Counted from the first letter of the stretch, positions 12,300 to 23,450 are shown. The stretch is 64,000 nucleotides of DNA from Desmodus rotundus (GCF_022682495.2 NC_071398.1:88513398-88577397); one strand, 5' to 3'. The notes: generated by a model not told the origin, from the sequence alone. Numbers and translations: made by a program.

Positions 12300-12733
12300 C
12301 CAAACGTCTATTCAAGCAGGAGTTATAAGTGCTTAGTATTTGACAAGGCCTATGCTAGTCTCTAAGGGAAAAAAAGTAATTGAGAAGGGTCTCTGCTTTG
12401 AATAGGTTCGTAGTCTCCAGGGGGACACAAGCATATAAAAAACAGGACAAAGAACAGTTAAGGTCTTATGTAGGCCTAAGCAATGGCTAGACAGAGTTCA
12501 CAGAAAAGGCAGGGTGAAGAGGTCAGGGAAGAGCCAGATCGTGAAAGACAGGGTGGTGCATACTGGGGCAAGTCCTGGGGGTGGGAGGAAGGGCATCCTG
12601 GGCGGATGGTGCAGCAGAAGCTAAACCAAACCGTAGTGCAAAGAGCTGGACGTGTTCCAGACACTGCCACCCATTTAATACAGAGCAGCCAGAGGAGACC
12701 AGTCGACACTAGTGAAGGTAAAGATGGAGGGTG
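12300..12733 (-). repeat. L2 LINE, 3' part (first half of a split copy)
   Basis: 'tagtatttgacaaggcctatg', 'ctccagggggacacaag' and 'gctggacgtgttccag' track the reverse complement of the L2 3' region from the terminus inwards. The copy resumes at about 13,317 beyond an LTR-type insertion, so the two pieces are one old element. Confidence 0.65.
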
Positions 12734-12734
12734 C

Positions 12735-13234
12735 AATGAGAGTTCCAGTTCTACCTGCCCCCCACTTTCCTCCAACCTTCAAGTTCAAGTCAAGGACTTT
12801 ACAGCTCTGTCATTTGCAGATTCTATTTCCTAAGCCCTGAATCTAGGTCATCCTTACATCTTTCTTTGGCCAATAAAATTCAGCAGACATGACAGTGTGC
12901 CAATTCTGAACCCAGGCCTCAAGAGACCTTGTGTGTTTCTGCTTCTGCTTTCTCTTGCACCTCTGCCATCCCCATAAACCATGCCCAGGCTGGCCGCCTG
13001 GAGAACAAGGGAGACATGGTCCAAACCAAGCTGTCCGGTTATTTCAGCTAAGTCCACCCTAGACCCAGCAAGGCCAGGCAACCCCCAGACACAAGAGCAA
13101 CTCCAGCCAAGTGCAAGAGAGCCTCCCAGCAGACCGCCTGAGACAGGAGAATGACGAATGTTTCCTAAGTATGTGTCTGAGATTTTGCGGTTGTTTGTTA
13201 CACAGCATTACCACGGCAATCGATGACTGATACA
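12735..13234 (+). mobile_element. LTR-type repeat (MLT1/MaLR-like) inserted in L2
   Basis: 'ttggccaataaaattcagc', 'gagattttgcggttgtttg', 'ttacacagcattaccac' and the end 'gactgatacag' match the common LTR-like repeat that ends '...gttgtttgttac(ag)cagca...tgatacag'. Split L2 sequence lies on both sides, so this insertion is younger than the L2. The left boundary is uncertain and the exact family was not resolved. Confidence 0.6.
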
Positions 13235-13316
13235 GAGAGGTGGTCATTGGACAGATGTGAAGAATTTTGTATGATATACTTAAATTTATGCTTATGAAAT
13301 AGAAACCCCTGAGGGT

Positions 13317-13570
13317 GTTCCAAGGAGAGGGACATTATCTGACTTGCCTTTTGGAAAAGTAACTCTGGCTGCAAAGTCTAGGTTGAGTTAAAATGCAATC
13401 CTTGGTTCTAGTTTAGGTGAGAGATGGTGAATGCCTGAGTAAAAGCAACATCAGGGAGGGTGGTAAGGTGGAGAGAAATACCAGAGATGTCAAAAAAGTA
13501 GGTAATATGGTGTATGGTAACTGGTTGGTAGAGGAAAGAGAAGGAATGGAAAGGTGTAGTATGTTTCCCG
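13317..13570 (-). repeat. L2 LINE, inner part (second half of the split copy)
   Basis: 'gagggacattatctgac' followed by 'agtaactctggctgc' and 'gtttaggtgagagatggtg' is the reverse complement of the L2 segment 'gcagccagagtgatc...cctggattactgcaata'. It continues the L2 interrupted at about 12,733. Confidence 0.65.
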
Positions 13571-14279
13571 TTTATGGGGGTTTGATGCCTTGAAATGCGT
13601 TAGAACCAGGTTCTGGGAAAAAATGTACTAAGTTCATTTTTACTGTATTAAATTTGAGTCTCCGTGGGGCATTTAGATAGATGATTGGCACTCGCTTTAT
13701 GTGTAGATCTGGGGGGTCAGGCTCAGCACAGGACTTTTGATAATAATTTGAACTTCACACTATAAGATGGTTAAGTAGAGTCATGAAGTCGGATGGAATC
13801 ACCCAGGGGGAGGGTGTTTATTGAAAAGAGAACCAAGGACAGGGGGGCACAGACACGGGTGAGCAGTGTTTATGCTTCTTGCTGATGATGGAGGGCCAGC
13901 AAAGAGAGGGGGATGGAAGTGCAAGGCAAATCAGGCATCCCAAAGCCAGAGGAATGTTTCACAAGAGAAGCATTAGTGCTGCTTCTTTGGTGTGAGTTTT
14001 GTCTCTTTCATTAACAATACACATCTATCAAACTTATAGAACCAGAAAGGGGTTTAAAGATCAAGAATTGAACGTTGTAGTTACGTTTACAGAGTTATTT
14101 TTCAAACAAAAACGAAGTAACTCTACAGGAGTTGGACCCTGCCGATCTGACAGCAAAATGAAGTGTTAAAGCATTTCTGAAGGTATTTACAAGAATCGTT
14201 TCAATAACTGCAGGACCACTTTGAAGTCCCATGAAATTTAGGAGAGAAAGGAAGAATTATTCTTAACATCCACTATAAG

Positions 14280-14960
14280 CTCTTTTTCCCTTCAGGTGGC
14301 TTTCCCTGGAGAACACTGGAGCAGAAGTTCAGTGGACATAAAGGTCACGGCCCTCTGCTGCAGGACATTCTGCTCGTCTGAGTATTTATAACTTGCCATT
14401 TGCATCAGCTGATTTAAAAACAAGCCAGGAAGCATTCAGGCCAAAGGTGCAGGGACTTCAAGGAGCCTGCATTTTTTATCTTCTGATAGAGTACCTCCAT
14501 TTTCATCTTGCCTTTATGTGGGGCAGAGACTAAACATTGTTAAATCAGTCTAGTGATACAGATTGTTTTTGTTTACCCCGTATTCCTGAAAAAGTTATTT
14601 CATAAGCTTCCCCCTGTAAGGGACATAGAGAACTCCATGCCGGTATTTAGAAGTCATTTAAACTGGGGATTTTTGTAAACGATGCCATCCGAGCTACGGT
14701 TTAGTTCATGCAATTATTACCAATCCAGTAAACATTAAGGGACAGTGAACTCTACCAGTGAGCAGGCCCAGGTTCATTTTAGGTCTCCTAGCTTCAAGGA
14801 AGCTTCTTGAAGAAGGAGAATATAGCAGCTGCTCCAGCCACGGGAAGGGGCCATTTCATTTATTTCAAGGCTGCCTGTAATTAAGCAGGAATGGTCACCT
14901 GCCATTCCTGCTCTATTACAGGTTCTGTCCACGGGAAATAAGCACTATTGGCTCCCTCGT
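14280..14960. promoter_or_regulatory. Candidate noncoding regulatory block
   Basis: Repeat-free sequence with clustered developmental-type motifs: 'gtaattaag', paired CATTCC (TEAD-type) sites in a hairpin, and 'catttgcat' (octamer-like). Motif clustering is suggestive only. The call is inference. Confidence 0.22.
14884..14912. other. Perfect 11-bp-arm hairpin with paired CATTCC motifs
   Basis: Left arm 'agcaggaatgg' (14,884-14,894), a 7-nt spacer, and right arm 'ccattcctgct' (14,902-14,912) are exact reverse complements. Each arm holds one GGAATG/CATTCC, the TEAD core. Confidence 0.8.
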
Positions 14961-15160
14961 GAACTAACTACACATTGCTAAGCTGCAACACTAAACACAT
15001 GCTTCATGTAAAATGTTCCTAAAGGAGGAGCTTGGAAAATTTGGGGGCAGGTGGAGAGATTCTATTTTAAATTTACTCACATGACAGTATCCCACCAGCA
15101 TACATCCTTGGAGATATTGATGGTTAAGAACAGGAGTTTTTTAGAATAAAAGAAATTGGT

Positions 15161-15450
15161 ATGTCTGTGCCTATGCTAGTGGCCCAGAGCAAAAGCCCAA
15201 CTCAAACTAATTTAATAAGGACAAAGGGATTTCTAGGGCCGCAGGAGCAAAAGGCCAGGCCCAACGCTCCCTTCTTCAGAAATGGCTGGTTTCAGAATTT
15301 AATGAGGAAGCGGTTGTTCCCACTCCATCTCCTGGTTCTGCTTTCCTGCGTGTTAACTTCATTGTCAGGTAGGCCCTCTTCTTGTTGTGAAACCGGAAAA
15401 GCTGGCATTCCTGCCACCTGTCACTACCAGAACCAATGAGCAGAGACAGG
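15161..15450 (+). repeat. Probable ancient interspersed repeat, family unassigned
   Basis: 'caactcaaactaatttaata', 'ggttctgctttcctgcgtgt' and 'taacttcattgtcaggtagg' match a common old mammalian repeat (the 'ctctgctttcctctgtgttggcttcattctcaggc' type) that I cannot name. Confidence 0.35.
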
Positions 15451-15566
15451 GATGGAATCTTTATGGGCGCTTCAGTCAGATGGCCAGCGATCTGAGAAGA
15501 TGGTGGGTTATGTACCCTGTCAGACCATCTTACATTTCCTTTCAAGGCAGGCTTTTCATAAGGAGG

Positions 15567-15642
15567 AAAAAGTGTAGGTAAGGGACTTGGAATTCAAGGG
15601 GAATAAAAAGTGTAGGTGGGGGATCTGGAATTCAGGAGAGAA
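15567..15642. repeat. 38-bp tandem duplication, two copies
   Basis: Copies starting at 15,567 and 15,605 share 'aaaaagtgtaggt', 'gga.(c/t)tggaattca' with a few substitutions. Period is 38 bp. Confidence 0.8.
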
Positions 15643-15716
15643 GTTAATCAGACCAAAGCTGCACTCCAGCAGTTTCCCTCACATCCTTTCCTCAGGGGAC
15701 TGGTGATTTTTCACCT

Positions 15717-15752
15717 GGTCCTGTGTCCTGTGTCCTGTGTCCTCTGTCCTGG
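15717..15752. repeat. Heptamer tandem repeat (cctgtgt)n
   Basis: Three to four copies of 'cctgtgt' followed by a variant. At 15,801-15,815 and 15,837-15,851 the 15-mer 'attgcttatggtctc' is also repeated with a 36-bp period, so this whole stretch is prone to local duplication. Confidence 0.75.
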
Positions 15753-15919
15753 GCAGTGGGATGTCTCTCCCTGCAACACAAGGGCTCAGATACCATCTTG
15801 ATTGCTTATGGTCTCTTCTGGAAGCACAAAGGTGGAATTGCTTATGGTCTCCTGGAGTCAGACGGGCCTTACCTTCAGTTCCTGAAACAAGAGCTTTTTA
15901 CGCACATTAATTACTAAGC

Positions 15920-16680
15920 TTATTAACTATTACCTAAATCTAAAATTTTCCAACTCTTGAGTTCGCCCATCAATTGTAGCAGGCTGGCCTGGTCAGCCTC
16001 AGGTTTAAATGGCTTATCTTACACCGAGGGACACCACCCAAAGGGGAACACCTCTTTTCTAAAAACTCCAGCCAAACCCCTGACGTGGCACCTTGGGATG
16101 TGCGCCCGTCTTCAATCGGTCCCTGTAATCCGTCTATCATCACCCCCACAAAGCCTACGCGGAGAGAGGAGCAGTCGTGTGGATGCCTGGAGCAAGAGTG
16201 AGGAAGGGCTGTTCTCCAAAAGGAGAAAAAGAGGGAGGAAAAAACATATTGCTGGAAGAGATGCTAGACATACAGGAATCTTTTTGTCTCTTACAATTTG
16301 TACAGCAGTGCTTGGAAAATAAAAAGAACTGCAGAAATAGAAGACAAAAGATGTAATAAGCATGATAATAATGATCATGGTGATTATATTTCTGAGACCC
16401 AAATGGATGCTGTAGATGAAGACAAGATTATTGTTATTTCAGGGTAGAACTGCCTATCCTTTGTCCAAGTCATTTGGCCTATTTAACTCCCAATTTGGAT
16501 ATAAATGATGTCAGTGCTGTGTGATTATTAATGAGAAGTAATGAAAGGTGAAGAAAACGTATTCAGTGACTCAAGAAAATTGGTATTTGGCCATAATAAT
16601 AATTTTGTGCTCTAGGAAATGGGTAGAGTTTTACTTTATAGAATTTTGTGTCTACAGCACAAAATTTGACACAATCACCT
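15920..16680. other. Unique DNA
   Basis: No named repeat or gene was recognised. Confidence 0.4.
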
Positions 16681-16839
16681 AGTTTGTATTGTGCCCTCCA
16701 TATTTTCCATGGTACACTTCCTTTCTCGCTTGGATGCCGTTTTCACGTTTATGTTGGGTGACCCTGAACTAACTGTGTAGCCTTTTGGACACGTCAGGCT
16801 TTCTCTCTTCTTTGCAGACACCACCTCTTGAACACGGAA

Positions 16840-16960
16840 CAGGACCCTACCCTCTGCCACCCCTTTCCACTTGTCCTTCCCACCTGTGGTCTCCTCCAAT
16901 GAGCCTTCCATGACCCTAAAAGTTAGGACAAGTGCCCCCTATCATTTTCTAGGGCCTCTT
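16840..16960 (+). repeat. L2 LINE fragment
   Basis: 'ccaatgagccttccatgacc' and 'agtgccccctatcattttct' follow the L2 3' region phrase 'gaggccttccctgaccaccc...ccccctatcactctct' on the plus strand. Confidence 0.55.
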
Positions 16961-18155
16961 TGGCAATTCAAAAATGCATTTTCCTTGTGAATATTATCAA
17001 GGCAAAATCTTCAACAAGCCTTTGATCTACTTAGCAAGTCAAAAATAACCCACAGGAAAAAATTAGAGAGCAATTTAGTCCTAAATGACATTGTACTCAT
17101 TGAAAGTACATGAGGAGTTCAGCAAAAGGGAAAACTCAGAAAGGTTTCAGGGAATGGTGTGTTTTATTCATCACAGCGGTCGGTACCTAGAACAGAGAGA
17201 ATACCAGATGTCAGTACATAGCCAACAGAATAATTTGGAGGACTGCCTGAGGAATAGAGGAGAGGGGAATAGAGGGAGCACCTAACAGAGGGCAAAGTGT
17301 GAACTGAATTTGAACACGGAAGGCTGAGTAGATTATTATTGTCTCTAATTTGAATCACATAATCCCTGATTTAAGGCAGCAGTAAAGAAGCAGCTTTTTA
17401 AAAAGAGTCTAGGAGAAAAGCAGGAAGAGCCATGGAGGTCTGGAGCAGTGAGTTAGGAAGTAGGAATGAATCTCGTCTGCAGAGAGCTTTGTAGTTTCAC
17501 ACGCTTACTTCTAGAATGTCTCAGAAGGAATACAGCGTGCCAAAGCCTGAGGTCGTCTGCAATGGATTCTCTTTTAAGGAAGTATTGTTTTCAATCAAGT
17601 CAGATGCTTTAAACTTTGATCAGGGACGAAGAAACCATATAGCTCTTACCCGAACAGCATCTCTCAGAGGAGGGCGGGATGTATTTCCTGTGAAACGGAA
17701 AACAATGCACTAGGGGAGTGAATCTAGTAAAGAGTTTTGGGTGATCTATTGTTTATCAAGCCATTGGACGGTGTCGTAGTGAATAATCGCTCCACGGGAG
17801 CATATACACCCTGGGAACGACCGCGAGTGTCGTACCCAGGGAACCTAATCACGAAACTTGAAGCAATGCTGGAAGAGGAACAGGAAAACAACCCAAGCTG
17901 TTATCTTTTATTGAGTCTAGTTTCTCATAGAGAATCCTGAGAAAACAAAAGACATCTTGTTTGAAGTCTTTTTGCCTTCTTCAAGTTTGAGAAAAATAAA
18001 ATCCCTTTGAAGTACTTAACAAATTAAACATTGCTGAAGACTATTTCTTCCTTCATATCTGAAATATTTACTAATGCTATAATTGGACAATTTTGCAAAA
18101 AAAAAAAAAGATTTATTTAATTAACCTCCACCTGTGCCCGGAGCTAAGCATTGCA
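16961..18155. other. Unique DNA containing a CpG-rich double hairpin
   Basis: No named repeat. Two adjacent open frames (17,516-17,713 and 17,737-17,940) lie in different frames and resemble no family I know. The structured CpG-rich islet at 17,789-17,841 is listed separately. Confidence 0.4.
17789..17841. other. Two adjacent stem-loops, CpG rich
   Basis: Hairpin 1: 'gctcc'-acg-'ggagc' (17,789-17,801). Hairpin 2: 'ccctgggaacgac' (17,809-17,821), a 7-nt loop 'cgcgagt', then 'gtcgtacccaggg' (17,829-17,841), complementary at 12 of 13 positions. About nine CpGs fall in roughly 95 bp around them, in an otherwise CpG-poor neighbourhood. Function unknown. Confidence 0.75.
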
Positions 18156-18303
18156 GAGGATACAAGAGACACCAACATCACCTGCAAACTGGCTGGAAAC
18201 ACGGATTCCCAGGCTCCACCCAGAGCCAATAAATCAGACTCTGCATTTGAGCAAGAGCCCCAGGTGATCTGTGGGAGCCTGAGAGTTTGAGAAGCAGTGT
18301 TAT
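18155..18303 (+). mobile_element. MER5A-type hAT relic
   Basis: 'acatcacctgcaaactgg', 'ggctccacccagagccaat', 'ccccaggtgatctg' and the end 'gagtttgagaagcagtg' follow the MER5A consensus through its right terminal inverted repeat. Confidence 0.7.
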
Positions 18304-18318
18304 TGGAATCACATGGGT

Positions 18319-18614
18319 TTTTAAAATAGTTGTTCAGTTATAGTCGTCCCGCTTTCCCTACATTGCTCTCCCTTACTCCATCCCTTTCCTCCCCCACAGT
18401 CAATCCCCTCCCCATTGTCCATGAACATGAGTCCTCTGTTCGTGTTCCTTTGCTTGTCCTTTCTCCTCCTTTCTCCTGTGACCCCCTTCCCCCTCCCCTC
18501 TGGTCACTGCCAGATTGTTCTTTATTTCCAAGTCCCTGGTTCTATTTTGCTCATTTGTTTGTTTTGTTGATGAGGTTCCACTTGTAGGTGAGAACATATA
18601 GTACTTGTCTTTCA
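18319..18614 (-). mobile_element. Bat-type L1 3' UTR fragment
   Basis: 'gttgttcagttatagtcgtc', the C/T-rich tract and 'gtgagaacatatagtacttg' are antisense bat L1 3' end sequence, colinear with 3,378-3,812 but shorter. It lies among MER5-type sequences. No convincing TSD was found. Confidence 0.8.
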
Positions 18615-18639
18615 CATCATATGTTTTTGTTTTTAACGC

Positions 18640-18900
18640 TGTTGCCTGGAGCCCAGTCCCAGAAAGTCCTGTTTAATTTGTATGGGGCGCATCCTGGGTA
18701 TCAGGAGTTTTCTGAAGATCCTATGTGATTCTAAGTTGCAGCGGAGTTGGACACCACTTTCTAGGGGTCACTGACCCACCGGTGTTGATCTTCGTCCAGC
18801 CTGCTGCACTTGCTAACATGCAGATACTGATTCTTTGGGTCTGGGTGAATTCTTAGAGCCTACATTTCTAACCATTTCCCCGGTGATGTTGATGGGATAT
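18640..18900 (+). mobile_element. Further MER5-type hAT relics
   Basis: Two pieces are seen: 'gaagatcctatgtgattctaag' region (18,640-18,760), and 'cacttgctaacatgcagat' through 'ccggtgatgttgatggg' (18,795-18,900). Both follow MER5-class phrases (cttgctaacaatgcagatt; ccaggtgatgctgatg). Together with 18,155-18,303 they form a cluster split by the L1 end. Confidence 0.5.
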
Positions 18901-19111
18901 TATTTCTCATATTTTTCTCCACAATACCCAGCTGCAGGCCCAAGTCGGTGCTAATTAAATAATTTTTTAGTGGCCCACTTATTTTTTCCACTATAAATAT
19001 AATTGTATCTATGGCTATTTTTCTTTTGTATGTTTTTAAAAGGGCAGCAAAAATTCAAACTCCTAAGACTGATAAGATAGAAAATGAATGTTAACTTAAA
19101 TGTCCACAGCC

Positions 19112-19603
19112 TGTTATAGGTTAAATTATGTGTCTTCCACCCCGAAAAGACACAATGAAGTCCTAACCTCCAGAACCTCAGAACCTAGTTGAAAACAGAT
19201 GTAAATGCAGATGCAAGTAGTTAAAATGAGGTCCTACTGGAGTAGGGTGGGTCCTTAATCCAATGAGGTCCTCATTGGAAGAGGCGAAGAGACACGGAGA
19301 CAGACACAGGGGCCACGTGACCACGCAGGCAGAAAGGGCACCAATGCATTTGTAAGCCAAGGACCATGGGCAGCCACCAGAAGCTGCAGAGAAACGAGGA
19401 AGGGTTCTTCCCATAGAGGCCTCAGAGGGAGCATGGCCCTACCAACATCTTGTGTCCACTTGGTCTTGGCCTAAAGGCCAACAAGTGACGTCACCCTGAG
19501 TTCAAACTTCCAGCCTCCAGAGCTGTGAGAGAATGCACTTCTGTTGTTTCAAGCCACACAGTTTGTGGTCATTCGTTACAGCAGCCCTAGGAAACTGGTA
19601 CAC
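19112..19603 (+). mobile_element. MaLR solo LTR (MST/MLT1A-like), near full length
   Basis: It starts 'tgttataggttaaattatg' and continues with 'gaagtcctaacctccagaac', 'gtgggtccttaatccaatg', 'ttccagcctccagagctgtg', 'tcaagccacacagtttgtgg' and the end 'gaaactggtacac'. This is the order of an ERVL-MaLR LTR. No internal ERV sequence is adjacent, so it is a solo LTR. Confidence 0.85.
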
Positions 19604-21050
19604 AGCCTATCTCCTTCAGACTTCGTGCACGGGCGACGTTTTTGTTTTGTGTTCTTCTGTTTGGATTCAGGGCATGTGGGCTGCTGTCCATTTACTGAAA
19701 CTAAATTGACCTGCCAGTGGCAGCTTCAAATTTGGTTCATCGTTTACTATTATGTACGACAAGGGCAGGAATCATAAAGTAAGAGAAAAGCAAGTGAATG
19801 GAAAGAGATCTACTGAAAGAAAAGTGAAGGAAAGTGCAAAACTGAAAAAGGAGAGAAAAAGAGCATACAGACACTTAATAGAGTTTATTATGAATAATCT
19901 TAAATTCAAGGAAAAGCATACAAGTTCTCAGAAATGAAATTATCCCGTAAAGGAAATACATTGCTTTGTGACCACACTGAGCTGGATTTAAAGCCCAGAA
20001 GCATCTGCGTGGCTTTAAAGAAGTGATATGATGTTCAGGAACGGAACAACGGGAACAACCAGTGAGAATGCTTTGCCCTCGAGCTCAGTGTGAGAAGCCA
20101 GGGCTCGGCAGCCTGTCAACAGTATTCAGTGGATAGTAACTAATATTATCAGAAGGCAAAAGGAAGAGCATTGAGCATAATTTCTTTAACAAGCTCTGTT
20201 CTAGCCCCCCTTCCATGCATTACAAAATCAATATATTTATCAGCTCGGCTAAATGTCATCTTAACCCCAACTTAGGGGAGGAAATTTGGAATTGGTTAGA
20301 TAAAAGCAATGGTGGCAACAGCAGCGACCACTGCCTAGGAGGGGGACCCACAGAGCTGCCTGCGGCCACTGCGATCAGGCCCAGGACACAGGGAAAAAAA
20401 GGCTTCCAATGGCTCAGGCAGGGTGGGAGGGTGGGCAGAGGCACGGAAAACAAGCTTCCCTCCACGATCTTTCCACGGGGCAGTCTTGAGTGAATCAAGT
20501 GGTTTTCCTTTCAGTGTATTAGAAACAGGTGTGTTCTTGTTTCTACGTCGTTCCTCATGAGTATTTCCACGCACAGACCACACCTGATGAAAACTTCATT
20601 ATGGATGTATTTTTGTAGAGGGAAAAAAAAGGAAATAGAAGTTGCTTTTCACCTTTATTTGTTATTGAACTTCGTCATGAGAACAAACTAAGTCCAAATT
20701 TAAAATATTTTTAAGCCAAGTAAAATCCAGTTACAAGCCAGTATTTTCCTTTTTTTAGAAACGGTCGTTGGACAAGAAGAGGAAAAAAAGTGGTCAAGTT
20801 TATTCTACCGGAGACAGAAATGGGAAGTTTATTTTCAAAAAGGAGACAACATAATTTGTTTCTTTGGTTTTGTTTTCTCTTTGTCAGAAGAATTTCTAAA
20901 CGACCACCAGGCAGACAACTATATACTCAATTTTAACCTGAAAAAAATTATTCTGGAACTATATAATTTCCTTGGTAATAGGAAAAATGTAATCTATTTT
21001 CTAAAGTCAGGAGAAATTTCTTCTCTTGAGACATTTGCTTGTACCATTGT
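19604..21050. other. Unique DNA
   Basis: No gene or named repeat was recognised. A purine-rich stretch lies at about 19,780-19,870. Confidence 0.4.
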
Positions 21051-21051
21051 G

Positions 21052-21425
21052 CTGCTGAGTGAATGTGACTCCTCACCCTCCAAAATTCGTACAGTAAATC
21101 CTAACCCCCATGCAATGCCATTAGGAGGTGGTTTGGGGCAATGATTTGGGGCAATGATTAGGTCATGGGGGTGGAGCCCTCCAGAATGGGATTAGTGCCC
21201 TTATAAGAAGAGAACTGTAAGCTTGCTTCTGTCTCTGCTCTCTGCCATGTGAAGACACACAATGAAGGGAAGATGCAGTCCATGAACCTGGAAGTGGGCC
21301 CTCACCAGACAAGGACACTGCAGGCACCTTGATCTTGGACTTCCCAGCCTTCAGAACTGTGAGAAATAAATGTCTGCTATATAAGCCATCCAGTCTATGG
21401 TATTCTTCCCAAATGGACTAAGACA
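21052..21425 (+). mobile_element. MaLR solo LTR (MLT1-like)
   Basis: 'agtaaatcctaacccccatg', 'attagtgcccttataagaag', 'acaccttgatcttggacttc'-type sequence, 'gaactgtgagaaataaatgt' and the end 'aaatggactaagaca' follow the MaLR LTR order. It contains a small tandem duplication of 'tttggggcaatga' near 21,135. Confidence 0.85.
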
Positions 21426-22740
21426 TTATTAGTCTATTATAAGACACTATATTATTTCTATTGTATTATTATTTATCTCTGTATGGGCCTCACTACCTTT
21501 GAAATCCTGAAGGATTAAGATGATCTAATTCAAGGTTTTGTGCTTAGGATCCTCTAGTTCCTCAGTAAATGTTGTTAAAAGAACTATCAAAACTATGGAG
21601 TGGGCTTTAATATGCTCTGGCAAACTCTAATATAAGACACCTGATACGGTGGGCAAATACTTGTCAGTGTTTTGGTCTCTAATCATCCGAAGACTGTCTC
21701 TTTGTCTAAAGCTGGATGCTCATTTCCCCAAGCCCCTGGCTATCCCCATCCCCCATCACATTTCAAATTATCACATCATGACACTGATAAGCAGAGGTTC
21801 CACCAGGTTGGTGGCAGAGGGAGCCCCGACTGAAACCAAGTGTCCAAGGGGAGCAGGGCACCAGCATCACACACCCCACAGGTCCAGAGGTCAGCAATCA
21901 CTGCAGCACATCCGCACAGGACTGCCTGGGAACTGTGCCGCTGTCTGCCCCCCAGCATCCCCTGCTCCCAGACCCTTTCCGATCTTCGAGCTCCAGCCTT
22001 CCTCAAGATGTTGAGCTGCTTTTAAATCTCTTTTCAGCCTAAATCATGCAAGGTTTACTTCTGTACCTGTAACTAAGAACGCTGCTGCGGGGTCCAATTG
22101 GGCTCATCACGAATCAACAGACTGATAGTCACACCTAAGTACTCTGGGATTAATGAGATTACTTGTTTGTAAACATGACCTTTTTTTTTTTTTTTTTTTT
22201 TACTGTAGGTCTAGACTCCCTTCCTGTTCTGAAATCCTTTGATTCCATTAGGGCAGTTTCAATGAGGGTTGTCAATATTATGCTAACCCAATACCTGTGC
22301 TTCTCATTCACTCATCAACAGACGTGTGAGTGCCTTCCAGATGAATAGATCAGACACCAGTTTTTCCAGCATGGCTTATGTCTTCAAAGAACTCTGGTCA
22401 GGAGGGGCGTTCTGGACTTTTGGTGACGTAAATAATATTAGGACCAACACTCAGAACTGCCCAAGCTCCATCGCCTACCAGCTGACATATACCAGTGGCT
22501 GTGCCACTGAGCAGAGGAAGAAAAGATGTGCTTGGACCCCATTTAATCATGATTTGTGGAGCTCTTTGGTCAAGTGCTGTTGTGGGAGTTAAATATGCTT
22601 AGTGTGCCCCTTCTTACTCATGCCTGTCACATGAATCAGATGTCATTCTTGCCCAAGAAGCAAAGGCACTGGAGACTCATTGGCACAGTGGCACAGACTT
22701 ATGGGTAGGTTTGAAAGTAAGTTATTGTGGCATTGAAAGA
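21426..22740. other. Unique DNA with a T21 run
   Basis: A 21-T run spans 22,181-22,201, possibly the tail of a minus-strand retroelement whose body I cannot recognise. Nothing else was identified. Confidence 0.4.
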
Positions 22741-22744
22741 TTCT

Positions 22745-23030
22745 AAGTGTAATGAGGAAGTTTATTTTAATGAACGATCACTCTGGCTGGACTCTGGAAA
22801 CGGCACTAAAGGTAAATGATAATAAACTGCAGGAGGACCTGGGGTCCAGCTAGAGCGAACATGGCAGAGAGGGAAAGAAGGGGATGGGTGAGAGATATAT
22901 TTTAAAGACACAATCCAAAGGTTGGATGTGGGAGGTGAGGGGAAAGGAAGAGACAATCAGGGAATGCTCCCAAGTTTATGGCTTGGGCAGCCGGGTAATG
23001 AAGTGGAATTGACTGAGTGATAAAAACTGG
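22745..23030 (-). repeat. L2 LINE fragment
   Basis: 'acgatcactctggctggac', 'ggatgtgggaggtgaggg' and 'aagtttatggcttgggcagc' are reverse complement of the L2 segment running from 'ttgctcaggccaaaaacc' to 'gcagccagagtgatc'. Confidence 0.7.
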
Positions 23031-23450
23031 CGTGGGAAGGACCTGGGGAAGGGGACAGAGAAAGATGAATGTTTCAGTTTTGCACAGTCAGTTTGTGATT
23101 CTGCAAGACATTCAAGGAAAAACACCAATGGGCTAGATCTCTGAGCGGAAGTCAAGCCACTTTCGCAAGCCACTTGGAAAACTTCTGGACAAATTACCTT
23201 GTAACTCTGAGCCTCGGTTTCATCTGAATAATGAGACCTAAACCTGCCTGTCTCACCTGGATGGAGCAAAATATAGATGAGGCAGCATGTATGAGGGCCT
23301 CTCTGAACTATAATTCACAATAGACAAGCAGGGCGCTTAATGAGTGAGAGAGAACTCTTCGTGTCGGTAAGAGAAATGTGAAATAAGGGCATATACAATA
23401 CTAAGTTGTAGTGTTTCCATGTGTCCCTAATGCACACAAATTAGAGATAC
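23031..23450. other. Unique DNA
   Basis: Nothing recognised. Confidence 0.4.

Larger units (their letters stand above)
13571..15160. other. Unique DNA with a candidate conserved block
   Basis: No named repeat was recognised. The stretch 14,280-14,960 is rich in TAATTA- and CATTCC-type motifs and contains a perfect short hairpin, described in its own entry. Confidence 0.4.

Noticed and set aside
12483..12833. 116-codon open frame
   Set aside because: It overlaps antisense L2 sequence, which is purine-rich and often stop-free.
22181..22201. T21 run as a minus-strand retroelement tail
   Set aside because: No SINE, L1 or gene-derived body could be recognised next to it, and no TSD was seen.
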